Assembly: GCA_030695565.1 (NCBI GenBank) | Contig: JAUYRZ010000058.1 | Span: 1-64,000, forward strand | Length of the DNA: 64,000 nucleotides | From: Archangium sp. | GTDB lineage: Bacteria; Myxococcota; Myxococcia; Myxococcales; Myxococcaceae | Reading direction: 5' to 3' | Part shown: one piece after another, positions 34,675 through 42,952 of the stretch | Numbering within the stretch: position 1 is the stretch's first letter | Layout: the number at the start of each line of letters is the position of its first letter | Translations under genes and position numbers: made by a program | The notes under the pieces: generated by a model | What the model was told of the DNA's origin: nothing | The model's database searches: none | The model's input: only the letters and a program-made list of their open reading frames with translations

Positions 34675-35271
34675 ATGCTCGACTTCTGGTTCGACTTCGC
34701 CAGCACCTATTCCTACGTGGCCTCGCAGCGGGTCGAGGCATTGTGTGAAGCGGCGGGCGTGAAGCTGCGCTGGCGGCCCTTCTTGTTGGGGCCCATTTTC
34801 ACCAGTCAGCTGGGAATCAAAGACTCGCCCTTCAACACCTGGCCGGTGCGTGGGCAGTACATGTGGAGGGATCTCGAGCGGCTCTGCGAGAAGTACGAGC
34901 TGCCGTTCAAGCGGCCGGAGCTCTTCCCCGCACGCAGCATCCTCGCGGCGCGGGTGGCGTGCGTGGCGGTCGACAAGCCGTGGTGTGGCGACTTCGTGCG
35001 AGGCGTGTTCCGCGCGAACTTCGCCTTGAACAAGGACATCTCGACGCACGCGGTGCTGGGTGACGTGTTGTCTTCGCTCGGGGTGGACCCGGCGCAGATC
35101 TTCCCGTTGGCGGAGAGTGATCCCGGCAAGAGGCAGCTGCGCGCGTTCACTGATGAAGCGCAGACGCTGGGCATCTTCGGAGCGCCCAACGCCGTCATCG
35201 GCAAGGAGCTCTTCTTCGGTCAGGACCGGCTGGAAGACGCGGTGGCCTGGGCGAAACGTTCAGCTTCCTGA
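34675..35271 (+). CDS. 2-hydroxychromene-2-carboxylate isomerase family (DsbA-like)
   Basis: 198 residues of the HCCA isomerase/kappa-GST family: MLDFWFDFASTYSYVA at the start (glutathione-site Ser region), RPFLLGPIF, NTWPVRGQYMWRDLER and IFGAPNAVIGKELFFGQDRL near the end. Members isomerise hydroxychromene carboxylates in aromatic degradation or act as glutathione-dependent isomerases. No other aromatic catabolism genes are nearby, so the physiological substrate is open. Its 3' end overlaps the convergent gene at 35260 by 12 bases. Confidence 0.85.
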   Translation: MLDFWFDFASTYSYVASQRVEALCEAAGVKLRWRPFLLGPIFTSQLGIKDSPFNTWPVRGQYMWRDLERLCEKYELPFKRPELFPARSILAARVACVAVDKPWCGDFVRGVFRANFALNKDISTHAVLGDVLSSLGVDPAQIFPLAESDPGKRQLRAFTDEAQTLGIFGAPNAVIGKELFFGQDRLEDAVAWAKRSAS

Positions 35272-35694
35272 CTGACACGCTTCCTGAACGCTCTGCATCA
35301 GCCGTGAGCAGTCCTGGTCTCCGGTCTTGCCTTTGGCAGCGCAGCGCTCCACGGCCCACTGGGCGAACGCCATGATCTCGGAGCGCGGCGGCACGCTGGT
35401 GCAGAAGCCAGGCGAGCGCGCTGCCTTCTCGAGGCAGGCCTTGAGGAAGAGCTTGTGTTCGGCCTGGTCGATGATGCCCGAGCGCGCCGACAGTCTCCTC
35501 AGCGCTTCATCGAGACACGCTTCGTCGTCGTGGTTGAACGCGAACGCGGCGCCTTCTTTCTTCGCGCGTTCACTGACGCCCTTGAGCTTGTCCTTGTTGG
35601 CCCCGTACCAGGACCAGGCACCCAGGCCAGAGACCCCGCACAGGAAGATCATCACCCCGAGTACGATCAACACGATCTTGAGCCACTTCGGCAC
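35260..35694 (-). CDS. Small membrane-anchored Cys-containing protein
   Basis: 144 residues beginning MPKWLKIVLIVLGVMIFLCG (GTG start at 35694, GGGAG just upstream), one membrane helix, then a helical domain with six Cys, for example DDEACLDEALRRL, FLKACLEKAA and DQDCSRLMQSVQEACQ. I do not recognise the family. The frame is open further upstream but that part runs through the palindromic repeat at 35703 and is not believable as protein. Confidence 0.65.
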   Translation of the reverse strand: MPKWLKIVLIVLGVMIFLCGVSGLGAWSWYGANKDKLKGVSERAKKEGAAFAFNHDDEACLDEALRRLSARSGIIDQAEHKLFLKACLEKAARSPGFCTSVPPRSEIMAFAQWAVERCAAKGKTGDQDCSRLMQSVQEACQSGS

Positions 35695-35702
35695 ACTGCG
35701 CT

Positions 35703-35738
35703 CCCTCTCCCCGCGGGGGAGAGGGTCGGGGAGAGGGT
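35703..35738. repeat. Palindromic intergenic repeat
   Basis: CCCTCTCC-CCGCGG-GGGAGAGGG followed by TCGGGGAGAGGGT, located between divergent genes. Same family as 36661 and others. Confidence 0.65.
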
Positions 35739-35755
35739 TAGAGTAGTTTCCTCTC

Positions 35756-36649
35756 ATGACCGACGCACTCACCTTGAAGTGGAGAGCCATCGCCTGGGTG
35801 GAGGCGCTGACCGCGCCGAAGACCCGGCTTTCTCCCGTGGAAGCCAGGGCCGCGATGAAGAAGACGACCGCGGGGCCTTCCTTCGTGATGGGAAGCCACG
35901 CCGGCCTCGCCTCGGTCAAAGACGAACACCTCGCCGGAGTGAAAGTGCGCCGCTACCTGCCGCACGCCGCGAAGCCGGGAGCACTGGTCTACTTCCACGG
36001 CGGTGGTTGGGTGCTGGGCGACACCGATTCGCACGACAGCCCTGCGCGAGGGTTGTCGCTCGCCACGCAACGCGAGGTGATCTCCGTCGACTACCGGCTC
36101 GCGCCGGAACACCGCTATCCCGCGGCAGTCGACGACTCACTCGCCGTCACGCGAGCCCTCGCCGCGCAGCATCGCGTGGTGGTGGTGGGCGACAGCGCGG
36201 GAGGAAACCTGGCGGCCGTGGTGGCCAATCGCTGCGCGGCCGATCGACTCGACCTGGTCGCACAGGTGCTGGTGTACCCGGTGACCGACTGCGCGGCCGA
36301 GGCGCCGTCGTACGAGCGCTTCGCCTCGGGCCATCTGCTCTCGCGAGACTCGATGCGCTACTACCGCGCGGAGTACGTGCCCGACGAAGCGCGGCGGCAC
36401 GAGCCCGACTGTTCTCCGCTCCGGGCCGTTTCACTCAAAGGGGTGGCGCCCAGCTACACGTTGTTGGCGGGTTGCGACGTGTTGCGCGACGAAGGCCGCG
36501 CGTACGCGAGACGGTTGAAAGACGAAGGCGTGGAGAGCCACCTGGACGAAGTGCCCGGAGTGCTGCACGGCTTCTTCAGTTTGCAGGGTTTGAGCGAAGC
36601 GAAGTCGGCCACGAACCGGGTCGCTCAGTGGCTGGCCCCGCGCTGGTGA
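35756..36649 (+). CDS. Alpha/beta hydrolase, hormone-sensitive lipase (HSL) family
   Basis: Esterase/lipase of 297 residues. Oxyanion motif is YFHGGGW, nucleophile elbow VVGDSAGG, and the triad is completed by Asp in LLAGCDVLRDEG and His in GVLHGFF. VSVDYRLAPEHRYPAAVDD is the standard segment after the HGGG loop. The natural ester is unknown. No signal peptide, so probably cytoplasmic. The start ATG at 35756 lies 18 bases after a palindromic repeat that probably sits in its 5' leader. Confidence 0.9.
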   Translation: MTDALTLKWRAIAWVEALTAPKTRLSPVEARAAMKKTTAGPSFVMGSHAGLASVKDEHLAGVKVRRYLPHAAKPGALVYFHGGGWVLGDTDSHDSPARGLSLATQREVISVDYRLAPEHRYPAAVDDSLAVTRALAAQHRVVVVGDSAGGNLAAVVANRCAADRLDLVAQVLVYPVTDCAAEAPSYERFASGHLLSRDSMRYYRAEYVPDEARRHEPDCSPLRAVSLKGVAPSYTLLAGCDVLRDEGRAYARRLKDEGVESHLDEVPGVLHGFFSLQGLSEAKSATNRVAQWLAPRW

Positions 36650-36660
36650 TGAAATGAACT

Positions 36661-36692
36661 CCCTCTCCCTTCGGGAGAGGGTCGGGTGAGGG
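36661..36692. repeat. Palindromic intergenic repeat
   Basis: CCCTCTCCC-TTC-GGGAGAGGG followed by TCGGGTGAGGG, between convergent stops at 36649 and 36695. The 9-bp perfect stem could act as a bidirectional terminator. Confidence 0.65.
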
Positions 36693-36694
36693 CA

Positions 36695-36904
36695 CTACTT
36701 CTTGTGCTGCCGGGGAAGTTCCGCGAGCCGCTTCGTGATGAGCGCCTTGGGAAGCATGGACGGCCGCAGCTCGAGCACCGCCGCGAAGTACCGGGCCTGT
36801 GCCTCACTCGCGTAGCTCAGCTCTGCCGACTCGCCGGCCGAAGACTCGACCTGCACCGTCCATTGCTTCTGCTTGCGAACGACTGCGGTGGACGTCCAGT
36901 TCAT
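36695..36904 (-). CDS. Hypothetical 69-residue basic protein
   Basis: Starts MNWTSTAVVRKQKQWTVQVE; the ATG at 36904 has AGGAGG 6 bases upstream, a strong signal that fixes the start. Beta-rich first half, helical second half ending LAELPRQHKK. No family recognised. The frame extends upstream but is non-coding in character beyond the ribosome binding site. Confidence 0.7.
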   Translation of the reverse strand: MNWTSTAVVRKQKQWTVQVESSAGESAELSYASEAQARYFAAVLELRPSMLPKALITKRLAELPRQHKK

Positions 36905-36969
36905 GAAGCGCCTCCTTCGGTGAAGAGCGCGCATCATGCCTGTAGCAGTCGACTGCGAAAGTTTTCGGC

Positions 36970-37164
36970 TCACGGTGACGCGGAGGGCCCGCCAGGCAAT
37001 TTCGCGCGCGCGGTGGCGAGGTCGGCGAAACCGCACACGGTGCAGGGGCTGACGGCCTCGATGCTGTAGGCGACGATGCCGTCGTCGTTGACGCTGACTT
37101 CGACGATGAGGGTGCCGCGGCGGCAGATGCACGGGACCTTCTCGGTTGCGACTGGGTTGAGCAT
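36970..37164 (-). CDS. Hypothetical 64-residue protein with CxC and CxxC
   Basis: Begins MLNPVATEKVPCICRRGTL and contains SPCTVCGFADLATARAK. The CIC plus CTVC arrangement could bind one zinc ion or form disulphides. No strong ribosome binding site before the ATG at 37164. Family unknown; distinct composition supports a real gene moderately well. Confidence 0.5.
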   Translation of the reverse strand: MLNPVATEKVPCICRRGTLIVEVSVNDDGIVAYSIEAVSPCTVCGFADLATARAKLPGGPSASP

Positions 37165-37292
37165 GGCTGCATCTCTAGGAAGACCTTCACCCGAGCGACG
37201 CAACCGGTTTTGGTGAGATCCGAGTCCGTATCGTCTCGACCTCAGCGGGGATCCCCGTTTCCGGGATCTCCCCTCACCAGAACGAGGGCCTT

Positions 37293-37937
37293 TCAGCGCG
37301 CGAGTGCGGGGAGCAGGGCGGAGAGATTCGGCAGGACCTCGACCCCACACTTCGCGAGGCGCTCGGCGGCTTGATGGCCACTGGGCACCAGCAGGCAGTG
37401 CACCCCGAGCGCGCGCGCCACCTCGAAGTCGTGATCGGTGTCGCCAATCAAGACCGTGCGCTGCGGGTCGACGTCACTCTGCTCCATCCAGCGGAGGCCG
37501 ACGTCGATCTTCCCGGCGGCGTAGTGGTCATCGAGGCCGACGAGCGCCTCGAAGTGCACGTGCACCTCGTGACGGCGCGCCTGCGCCTCGAGCCGCGTCT
37601 GCTGGCTGGCGGAGAGAACGGATTGCCGCAGTCCGAGCGCGGCGAGGCCCTCGAGGGTGTGGCGGGCATCGCTGCGCAGCGTGCAGTTCGCTTCGCGCGC
37701 GGAGTACCCCTCGATGAACTCGGTGCCGATGAGCTCGAAGGCTTCACGGTCGAAGTCGAAGCCGAGGTCGCGGTAGTAGTCCCGCACGGGAAAGCGGAAC
37801 GCGGCGGCGTAGGTCTCGGCGGTGAGCGGGGTGAGCTTGCGGCGGGTGAGCACGTCGTTCATCACTTCGACGCAGAGCTCCGCGTCGTCGAGCAGCGTGC
37901 CGTTCCAGTCCCAGATGACGTGGGCGATGCGTTTCAC
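37293..37937 (-). CDS. HAD-superfamily phosphatase
   Basis: 214 residues. Motif I is VIWDWNGTLLDD (nucleophile Asp10), motif II is the Ser in SVLSASQQ, motif III Lys in AAGKIDVG, motif IV GDTDHDFEVA. It resembles the phosphoglycolate-phosphatase-like subgroup. The residue two after the nucleophile is Asn12, not the Asp that usually serves as general acid/base, as seen in a subset of these proteins. Substrate unknown. It lies 10 bases before the 3' end of the EutQ-like gene and is probably in the same transcript. Confidence 0.85.
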   Translation of the reverse strand: MKRIAHVIWDWNGTLLDDAELCVEVMNDVLTRRKLTPLTAETYAAAFRFPVRDYYRDLGFDFDREAFELIGTEFIEGYSAREANCTLRSDARHTLEGLAALGLRQSVLSASQQTRLEAQARRHEVHVHFEALVGLDDHYAAGKIDVGLRWMEQSDVDPQRTVLIGDTDHDFEVARALGVHCLLVPSGHQAAERLAKCGVEVLPNLSALLPALAR

Positions 37938-37947
37938 GGTGCGTAAC

Positions 37948-38532
37948 TTACTTCTGCGGGCGTGCAGGCGCGGTCGAAGCCGCGGCCCAGTCAGCGGGGT
38001 ACGTCACGTAGAACACCTTCGTGCGCCACGGCGTGCCGAACAGGATCTTGCTGCCCTTGGGAATGTAGAAGACGTCGCCTGCGCGCCCTTCGAGCGTGCG
38101 GCCGCCGATGGTGATCTGCAGCACGCCTTCGAGCACCAGATCGACCTCGTCGTAGTCGAGCGTCCACGGGAAGGAATCGGCGCGGCCCCAGCTCATGATG
38201 CCTGCGGTCATCGGCGAACCATCGCGCCCGCTGATCACATCGGCCAGGCCCACGTTGCGATCGGGCCCGGCGCCGGGAAACCGCGCCAGCTTCACGGTGT
38301 CGCCGCGCACCAGCACCAGCCCCGACGGGTCCACCACGCGTTCGGCGTTGGGCTGTTCGACGGCAGCAGGCGCGGCCACCGGCGCAGCGCTCTGATCGAA
38401 CGTCACGCCGAGTTCATGCCCCTGCGTCCACGCTTCAGGCGTGATGATCGTCGACTCGCGGGGAGCGGAGATCGTCTTCCGCCCCGCCGCGAACTCCGAG
38501 GCGACGAACTCACCTGTGATCAGCCTCTTCAT
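37948..38532 (-). CDS. EutQ-like cupin protein
   Basis: 194 residues. The C-terminal 110 residues match the EutQ cupin: YDEVDLVLEGVLQITIGGRT, GRAGDVFYIPKGSKILFGTP and RTKVFYVTYPADW. The N-terminal part (MKRLITGEFVASEFAAGRKT) resembles the EutQ leader; the middle is Ala/Pro-rich. EutQ works in ethanolamine use as an acetate kinase in enteric bacteria, but no other eut gene or microcompartment gene is nearby, so the role may differ. Confidence 0.75.
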   Translation of the reverse strand: MKRLITGEFVASEFAAGRKTISAPRESTIITPEAWTQGHELGVTFDQSAAPVAAPAAVEQPNAERVVDPSGLVLVRGDTVKLARFPGAGPDRNVGLADVISGRDGSPMTAGIMSWGRADSFPWTLDYDEVDLVLEGVLQITIGGRTLEGRAGDVFYIPKGSKILFGTPWRTKVFYVTYPADWAAASTAPARPQK

Positions 38533-38565
38533 CGAGGCGAGATCGGTACCACACTTCGTCCTGCT

Positions 38566-39282
38566 TCACTCGTTGATGAACGAGACCTGCGACCCGCTGT
38601 CCGCGTCGATGTTCCGGTCGAGCGGATTCCCCGACACGGTGACCACGGAGTCGCCCGACGCGTCGACCTCGATCGACCGCTGCGCGTTCACGTTCACCAG
38701 CGACTGCCGCGTGGCCACCACCTTCACGGTCTGGGCATCGAGCCCGTCGGCGTTCACCGCCGATTGGCTCCGGCTCTCGACGCGCAGCTGGGTCGCTTCA
38801 CCGAACACGTCGACCCGGCTCTCATCGGTCGCCTCGAGGATCAGCTCCGACGTCTGGATGCGCGAGACCGTGGCGCTGCTCCTGTCTTTGACGATGAGGC
38901 GAAATTCGCCAGCCTGCGTCGCATCGGCGCTCACCTGCGCCCCGTTGCGAACCTCCAGCCTCTCCATTCGTTCAGTCTGGATGTCGACGAACACCGCGCC
39001 GGTGGGGCGGAGCTTGAAGTTCGACATCTCTTTGATCTTCAGGGTCTCGCCATCGACGTCGATTTCATAGAAAGAGGTGAGGTTCTCATCGGTGCTGATG
39101 GTGACGCGGGTCGGTCCCCTGCTGATCGACACCTGGATGGCGTCCTGGACTTCGACCTTCGAGAAGGCGGGCACCTGGCGCTCCTGCGTCGTGATGACGC
39201 CGTTGCCTGTCTCCGACATGCATGACGAGGCGAGCGCGAGTGCGCCAGTACAGATCAGTACTGAACGATTGAGGGGCGACAT
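38566..39282 (-). CDS. DUF2807 lipoprotein (beta-helical auto-adhesin-like)
   Basis: 238 residues. ATG at 39282 has GGAGGT close upstream and starts a signal peptide with lipobox ASSC (lipid Cys21). The body begins RQVPAFSKVEVQDAIQVSIS and consists of short parallel-strand repeats (LEVRNGAQVSADATQAG, LILEATDESRVDVFGEATQ), the pattern of DUF2807 'head GIN' domains. Probably a periplasmic or outer-membrane protein; binding function unknown. Confidence 0.85.
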   Translation of the reverse strand: MSPLNRSVLICTGALALASSCMSETGNGVITTQERQVPAFSKVEVQDAIQVSISRGPTRVTISTDENLTSFYEIDVDGETLKIKEMSNFKLRPTGAVFVDIQTERMERLEVRNGAQVSADATQAGEFRLIVKDRSSATVSRIQTSELILEATDESRVDVFGEATQLRVESRSQSAVNADGLDAQTVKVVATRQSLVNVNAQRSIEVDASGDSVVTVSGNPLDRNIDADSGSQVSFINE

Positions 39283-39351
39283 ACGACCTCCGATGACTTC
39301 GATGAGATGTGAAGCCCGGAGTTGCAAGAGCGAAGCCCTGACCCTCGGCGC

Positions 39352-40548
39352 TCAGTAGACGCGCAGCAGCTTCGCGCGGAACTCGTAACCGAAGCCCTGC
39401 GTCGCACCGGGGATGAGCTTGGTGAGCGGCACGCCCATCAAGCCGCTCTCCGGCAGGTAGGTCATCGTCTTGTCGAGCGGGGTCTGGCCCGGCCAGCCTT
39501 CGATCTCCCAGACGCTGCGCAGCTCACTGGTGCGATACGCGTCGTCCGGGGGCGCGCCGGCCTTGGCAATGCTCAGCGGCCACGCCTCGAGCACGAACTG
39601 GTCGAAGGAGGGATCGACCGACGCCTTGATGATGGTGGTCTTCGACTCGGTGGTCTTCGACTGGCGGAACTCGAGCGTCAGGGTGAGCAGCGGCTTGTTG
39701 TGCGTCAGGTCGGACCACATCTCGGTGGCCTGCGCGAGGGCACGCATCGCCTGCTGCTCGGGGTGTTGGGCGAGCTTCTCTGAGAGGCGGGGCGCCTGGC
39801 CGGGAGCGCCCAGCTTCGGGTCGCCGCCTTTGCCGTAGCTCTCCACCGCGCTGGAGTACCGCTGCGCGAGGATCTTTCCGGCGAGCTCACCCGATGCGCG
39901 CACGCCGCGCTCCTTGGCGAGCTTGGTGAGGCCGGTCTTGCCTGCGTCCCGCAACGCCATCAGGTACGGGTGGGGCAGGCCGTTCTGCGCGCGGGCATCG
40001 GCGAGTTGATCTTCGGCCCAGCCGTCGACGCGCGCTTTCACGAGCTGCTTCTCTTTGGCGGCGATGACGTCTTTGTCGAAGCGCGGATCGTCGGGGTGGA
40101 TGGTCTCACCGCGCGAAGGCTCGACGGCGATGGTGCCGCGCTCCGAGAGCGTGGGCAGGGTGGGCGTCAGGGTGAGCGCGCGGGGTGCATCGGCGCGAGG
40201 CATATCGCTGCTGGGTGGCGCAGCGGCGGTGGGCGCATCGCTGCCGGTGGGCGGCTTCTTCGTGGTCTCCCGCACCGCCGTCTTCGGGAGCGTCTTCTTC
40301 ACCGCCGGTGCGGGATCGTCCTTCTTCGCTTCGGGGGGCGTGGGGGCCGGGGGCGGCTCAGGCTCGGGCTCTTCGAACCAGATTTCACCCGGCTGGGGCG
40401 GGGGAGCGACGGGAGCACGCGCAGCGTTGATCACCATCCACGCGCCGAAGACGAGGTGCAGCAGCAACGACGCCGCGACGCCGAGCCTCATGCTCGAGCG
40501 CGACAGCCATTGGTAGGCACGACCTGCACTGTTCATCGGAACGGACAC
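39352..40548 (-). CDS. TonB-like energy transducer protein
   Basis: 398 residues: one N-terminal membrane helix (about residues 22-42), a long Pro/Glu-rich then Pro/Lys periplasmic spacer (EEPEPEPPPAPTPPEAKKDD), a helical middle region and a C-terminal domain of about 110 residues with TonB_C-like strand order. This matches TonB/TolA-type proteins that link the inner membrane proton gradient to outer-membrane transporters. No exbB/exbD pair is in the window. It could instead be a motility- or gliding-related TonB-like protein. Substrate unknown. Confidence 0.65.
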   Translation of the reverse strand: MSVPMNSAGRAYQWLSRSSMRLGVAASLLLHLVFGAWMVINAARAPVAPPPQPGEIWFEEPEPEPPPAPTPPEAKKDDPAPAVKKTLPKTAVRETTKKPPTGSDAPTAAAPPSSDMPRADAPRALTLTPTLPTLSERGTIAVEPSRGETIHPDDPRFDKDVIAAKEKQLVKARVDGWAEDQLADARAQNGLPHPYLMALRDAGKTGLTKLAKERGVRASGELAGKILAQRYSSAVESYGKGGDPKLGAPGQAPRLSEKLAQHPEQQAMRALAQATEMWSDLTHNKPLLTLTLEFRQSKTTESKTTIIKASVDPSFDQFVLEAWPLSIAKAGAPPDDAYRTSELRSVWEIEGWPGQTPLDKTMTYLPESGLMGVPLTKLIPGATQGFGYEFRAKLLRVY

Positions 40549-40567
40549 CAGCCTTGCACACGTGATG

Positions 40568-40788
40568 TCACAGGATTGGCCCGCGCACCTTCTCTGGATG
40601 GTGCTTGAGGGCCTCCCGTTTGGTCAGGCCGCGCGGCAGATCTTTCTGCCCTCCGCGTTGGAGAGGCCCCAGAAAGGCATGGTGGTCTTCATGTAGGCCT
40701 GCTGGCTCTTCGCGCGCGTGGGGTCGCCCTCGGCTCGGAAGCGGGCGACGAGCGCTGAACGCACGGCTTCTGGGTCGATTGCGGCCAT
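40568..40788 (-). pseudogene. DNA alkylation repair (AlkD-like) N-terminal fragment
   Basis: From ATG 40788 the frame reads AEGDPTRAKSQQAYMKTTMP and FWGLSNAEGRKICRAA, the conserved start of AlkD-type HEAT-repeat glycosylases (D-P-x-R-A...Y-M-K-S-x-x-P-F-x-G). It hits a stop after about 54 residues; the next frame continues LTKREALKHHPEKVRGPIL and stops at 40568. An AlkD is normally over 220 residues, so this is a decayed remnant with a frameshift (a GCC run) and loss of the C-terminal three quarters. Confidence 0.6.
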
Positions 40789-41309
40789 GCGAGCGCTGAC
40801 TACCACCGTTCAACTCGAGGGCAGTCGAGGGGTCACTTGCTGCCGCAGCGTTGGGGGCTGAGGCGATCCCGCGTCGGTGGCTCGAATCCGTGCGTCAGCG
40901 CGCCTCACCGCGGCCCGCGGAATACCAGTGCAACGACCTCTCAGCCGTTGCGGCCGGTCTGCTGGACACACACGGCAAGTAGGCCCTGGTCGCCTTGAGG
41001 GAAGGCAGTGTCGATCGTGGCAGCCCTGCGATTGACGCGGGCTGGCCTCTCGGCTGCGGGCGAAGATCCTCAGGTGGTCCGGTGGCGCATTCTGAGTCGT
41101 AACAACCCTGTAGTGATGCGTGACTACAGGGTTGTTACGGCTGGGAAAGTCGCCCCGGCCGCACCTGGTCACGTGAGGATCCACGCCAGAAGTCGAGAGG
41201 CCTGTTCGCGCCGGGCAACGCCGCGATCACCCGCAGCCCCCCGCGCTTCAAGGCTGCCTTTCGAGTGCGCCCTCGACTGCACTCGGCAGGACCAGTAGTT
41301 CCACGCGAC
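40789..41309. other. Gene-free region with nested inverted homology
   Basis: About 520 bases without a believable gene. Its centre is the long palindrome at 41036-41210. Sequence near 40822 (GCAGTCGAGGGGTCACTTG) also resembles the reverse complement of sequence near 41260-41290 (GCAGTCGAGGGCGCACTCG), so the inverted homology probably spans most of the region. The aldolase promoter must lie here. Confidence 0.5.
41036..41210. repeat. Long imperfect palindrome with perfect 17-bp core stem
   Basis: Core arms CGTAACAACCCTGTAGT (41098-41114) and ACTACAGGGTTGTTACG (41123-41139) are perfectly complementary around the loop GATGCGTG. Outside them the arms keep pairing with gaps: GGCG near 41083 with CGCC near 41151, GATCCTCA (41065-41072) with TGAGGATC (41174-41181), and GGCCTCTCG (41044-41052) with CGAGAGGCC (41194-41202). 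No coding or T-tract is associated. Could be a MITE-like element, a structured RNA or a recombination site. Confidence 0.7.
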
Positions 41310-41939
41310 ATGGAGCACGCCCTTCGCGAAGACATCGTCCGGCATTGCCGCTTCTTGCATCAGCGCGGCTATCTCGCGGCGAACGACGGCAACGTCTCCG
41401 TGCGCCTCGACGCGAAGCGGCTCCTGGTCACCCCCTCCGGCGTGCACAAAGGTTTCCTCGAACCCGACGATCTCGTGATGGTCGACCTGCGGGGAAAGAA
41501 GCTCAGCGGCAAAGGCCAACCCACCGGCGAGCTCTCCCTTCACCTGCGCACGCTGGCGCAGCGGCCCGACATGTCCGCCGTCGTACACGCGCATCCACCC
41601 GTGGCCATCGCCATGTCGCTCACGAAGAGGCGGCTCGATGGAATCCTCCCCGAAGTGACGCTCTCGCTCGGCAAGCTCCAGGTCGTGCCCTACGCGAGAC
41701 CGCTCTCTGATCAGCTCGCGCGCAACGTCGCTCACGCGCTCTCTCACTTCAACGCGGCGATCCTCGAACGTCATGGAACGGTCGCCCTCGGCCGCACGGT
41801 CGCAGAAGCCTACGGACTGACCGAACGGGTCGAGCACGCCTCGCAGGTGTTGTGGTCTGCCTACGCGGTCAGCACCCCGAAGCCCGTGCCCGCGAAAGAA
41901 CACCGCGCGCTCCTGCGCATGTACGAGGAGAGCCGATGA
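41310..41939 (+). CDS. Class II aldolase, FucA-like; probable methylthioribulose-phosphate aldolase
   Basis: About 209 residues of the zinc class II aldolase/adducin family. Motifs: ANDGNVSVR, VTPSG, the Glu in TGELSLH (catalytic), zinc His pair VVHAHPPVA and third His in LERHGTVALG. It overlaps mtnA by ATGA (41936-41939), so the two are translationally coupled. MtnA makes 5-methylthioribulose 1-phosphate. The partner could be a dehydratase (MtnB) or the Ald2-type aldolase giving DHAP and a methylthio-aldehyde. Closer resemblance to FucA and the absence of mtnC/D/E nearby favour the aldolase. The ATG at 41310 is preferred over upstream in-frame starts. Confidence 0.78.
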   Translation: MEHALREDIVRHCRFLHQRGYLAANDGNVSVRLDAKRLLVTPSGVHKGFLEPDDLVMVDLRGKKLSGKGQPTGELSLHLRTLAQRPDMSAVVHAHPPVAIAMSLTKRRLDGILPEVTLSLGKLQVVPYARPLSDQLARNVAHALSHFNAAILERHGTVALGRTVAEAYGLTERVEHASQVLWSAYAVSTPKPVPAKEHRALLRMYEESR

Positions 41940-42952
41940 CTCCACTCGAGTGGCACCACGACGAGCTGCGCATGATCGATCAGCGGCTGCTGCCCACCGA
42001 GCTGATCTGGGTCACCTGCAATCACGCCTCGGAGGTCGCCACACGGATCCGGAACATGACCATCCGTGGTGCGCCCGCGATCGGCCTCGCCGCTGCATAC
42101 GGCATGGTGCTCGCTTCACAAGAGGCCGACGGCCAGTCACTCAAAGGCGACGCGCGCCGCGTCTTCCTGCAGAAGGCCCGCGCCGAGCTCGCGGCCACCC
42201 GCCCCACGGCGGTCAATCTCTTCTGGGCCCTCGAACGCTGCGACGTGGCCGCCGACACGGGCGAGTTGCTGGCCATCGCGAAGCAGCTCCACGTCGATGA
42301 TGCACAAGGCAACCGCCGCATCGGAGAAGACGGCGCCGCGCTCATCACACCTGGCATGGGCATCCTCACGCACTGCAACGCCGGCGCGCTCGCCACGGGT
42401 GGCTGGGGCACCGGCCTCGCGCCACTCTTCGTCGCGCACGAACGTGGCATCCCCTTCCACGTGTTCGTCGACGAGACGCGGCCCCGGCTCCAGGGCGCGC
42501 GGCTGACAGCGTGGGAGCTCGCGCGAGCGGGAATCCCGCACACGCTCATCTGCGACAACATGGCTCCGTCGTTGATGCGTGAGGGGAAGATCCAGCTCTG
42601 CCTCACCGGCGCCGATCGCATCGCGGCCAACGGAGACGTCGCCAACAAGATCGGCACCTACGGCGTGGCCGTCGCCGCCCGACACCACCAGCTCGTGATG
42701 GCGGTGGCTGCACCTCGATCGACCTTCGACCTGCGCATCGCCTCGGGTACAGACATTCCCATCGAACAGCGCTCGCAAGATGAGGTGACGCGGTGGGGCG
42801 TCGAGCGCATCTGCCCCGACGCGACGACTGCCTTCAACCCGTCCTTCGACGTGACCCCCGCTCAGCTGGTGAGTCTATTGCTCACCGACTGCGGCGTGAT
42901 TTCCCCGGTGAACGAAGAACGCATCACCGCCGTGCTCACTCGCTCTCGCTGA
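41936..42952 (+). CDS. mtnA: S-methyl-5-thioribose-1-phosphate isomerase
   Basis: 338 residues, eIF2B-like fold. Diagnostic segments: IRGAPAIGLAAAYGM, the catalytic Cys region ILTHCNAGALATGGWGT, VDETRPRLQGARLTAWEL and the catalytic Asp region GADRIAANGDVANKIGTY. Converts 5-methylthioribose 1-phosphate to 5-methylthioribulose 1-phosphate in methylthioadenosine salvage. Start ATG 41936 lies inside the stop of the aldolase gene. The 3' end overlaps the convergent ABC permease by 17 bases. mtnP and apt are 2-3 kb away on the other strand. Confidence 0.93.
   Translation: MTPLEWHHDELRMIDQRLLPTELIWVTCNHASEVATRIRNMTIRGAPAIGLAAAYGMVLASQEADGQSLKGDARRVFLQKARAELAATRPTAVNLFWALERCDVAADTGELLAIAKQLHVDDAQGNRRIGEDGAALITPGMGILTHCNAGALATGGWGTGLAPLFVAHERGIPFHVFVDETRPRLQGARLTAWELARAGIPHTLICDNMAPSLMREGKIQLCLTGADRIAANGDVANKIGTYGVAVAARHHQLVMAVAAPRSTFDLRIASGTDIPIEQRSQDEVTRWGVERICPDATTAFNPSFDVTPAQLVSLLLTDCGVISPVNEERITAVLTRSR

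Noticed and set aside
40870-40900. tRNA-like T-loop (GGCTCGAATCC) as a possible tRNA or attachment site
   Set aside because: The flanking bases do not form a T-stem and no anticodon or acceptor arms can be built around it.
41036-41210. Retron msr-msd region
   Set aside because: The strong inverted repeat invites the idea, as myxobacteria carry retrons, but no reverse transcriptase gene is encoded on either side.
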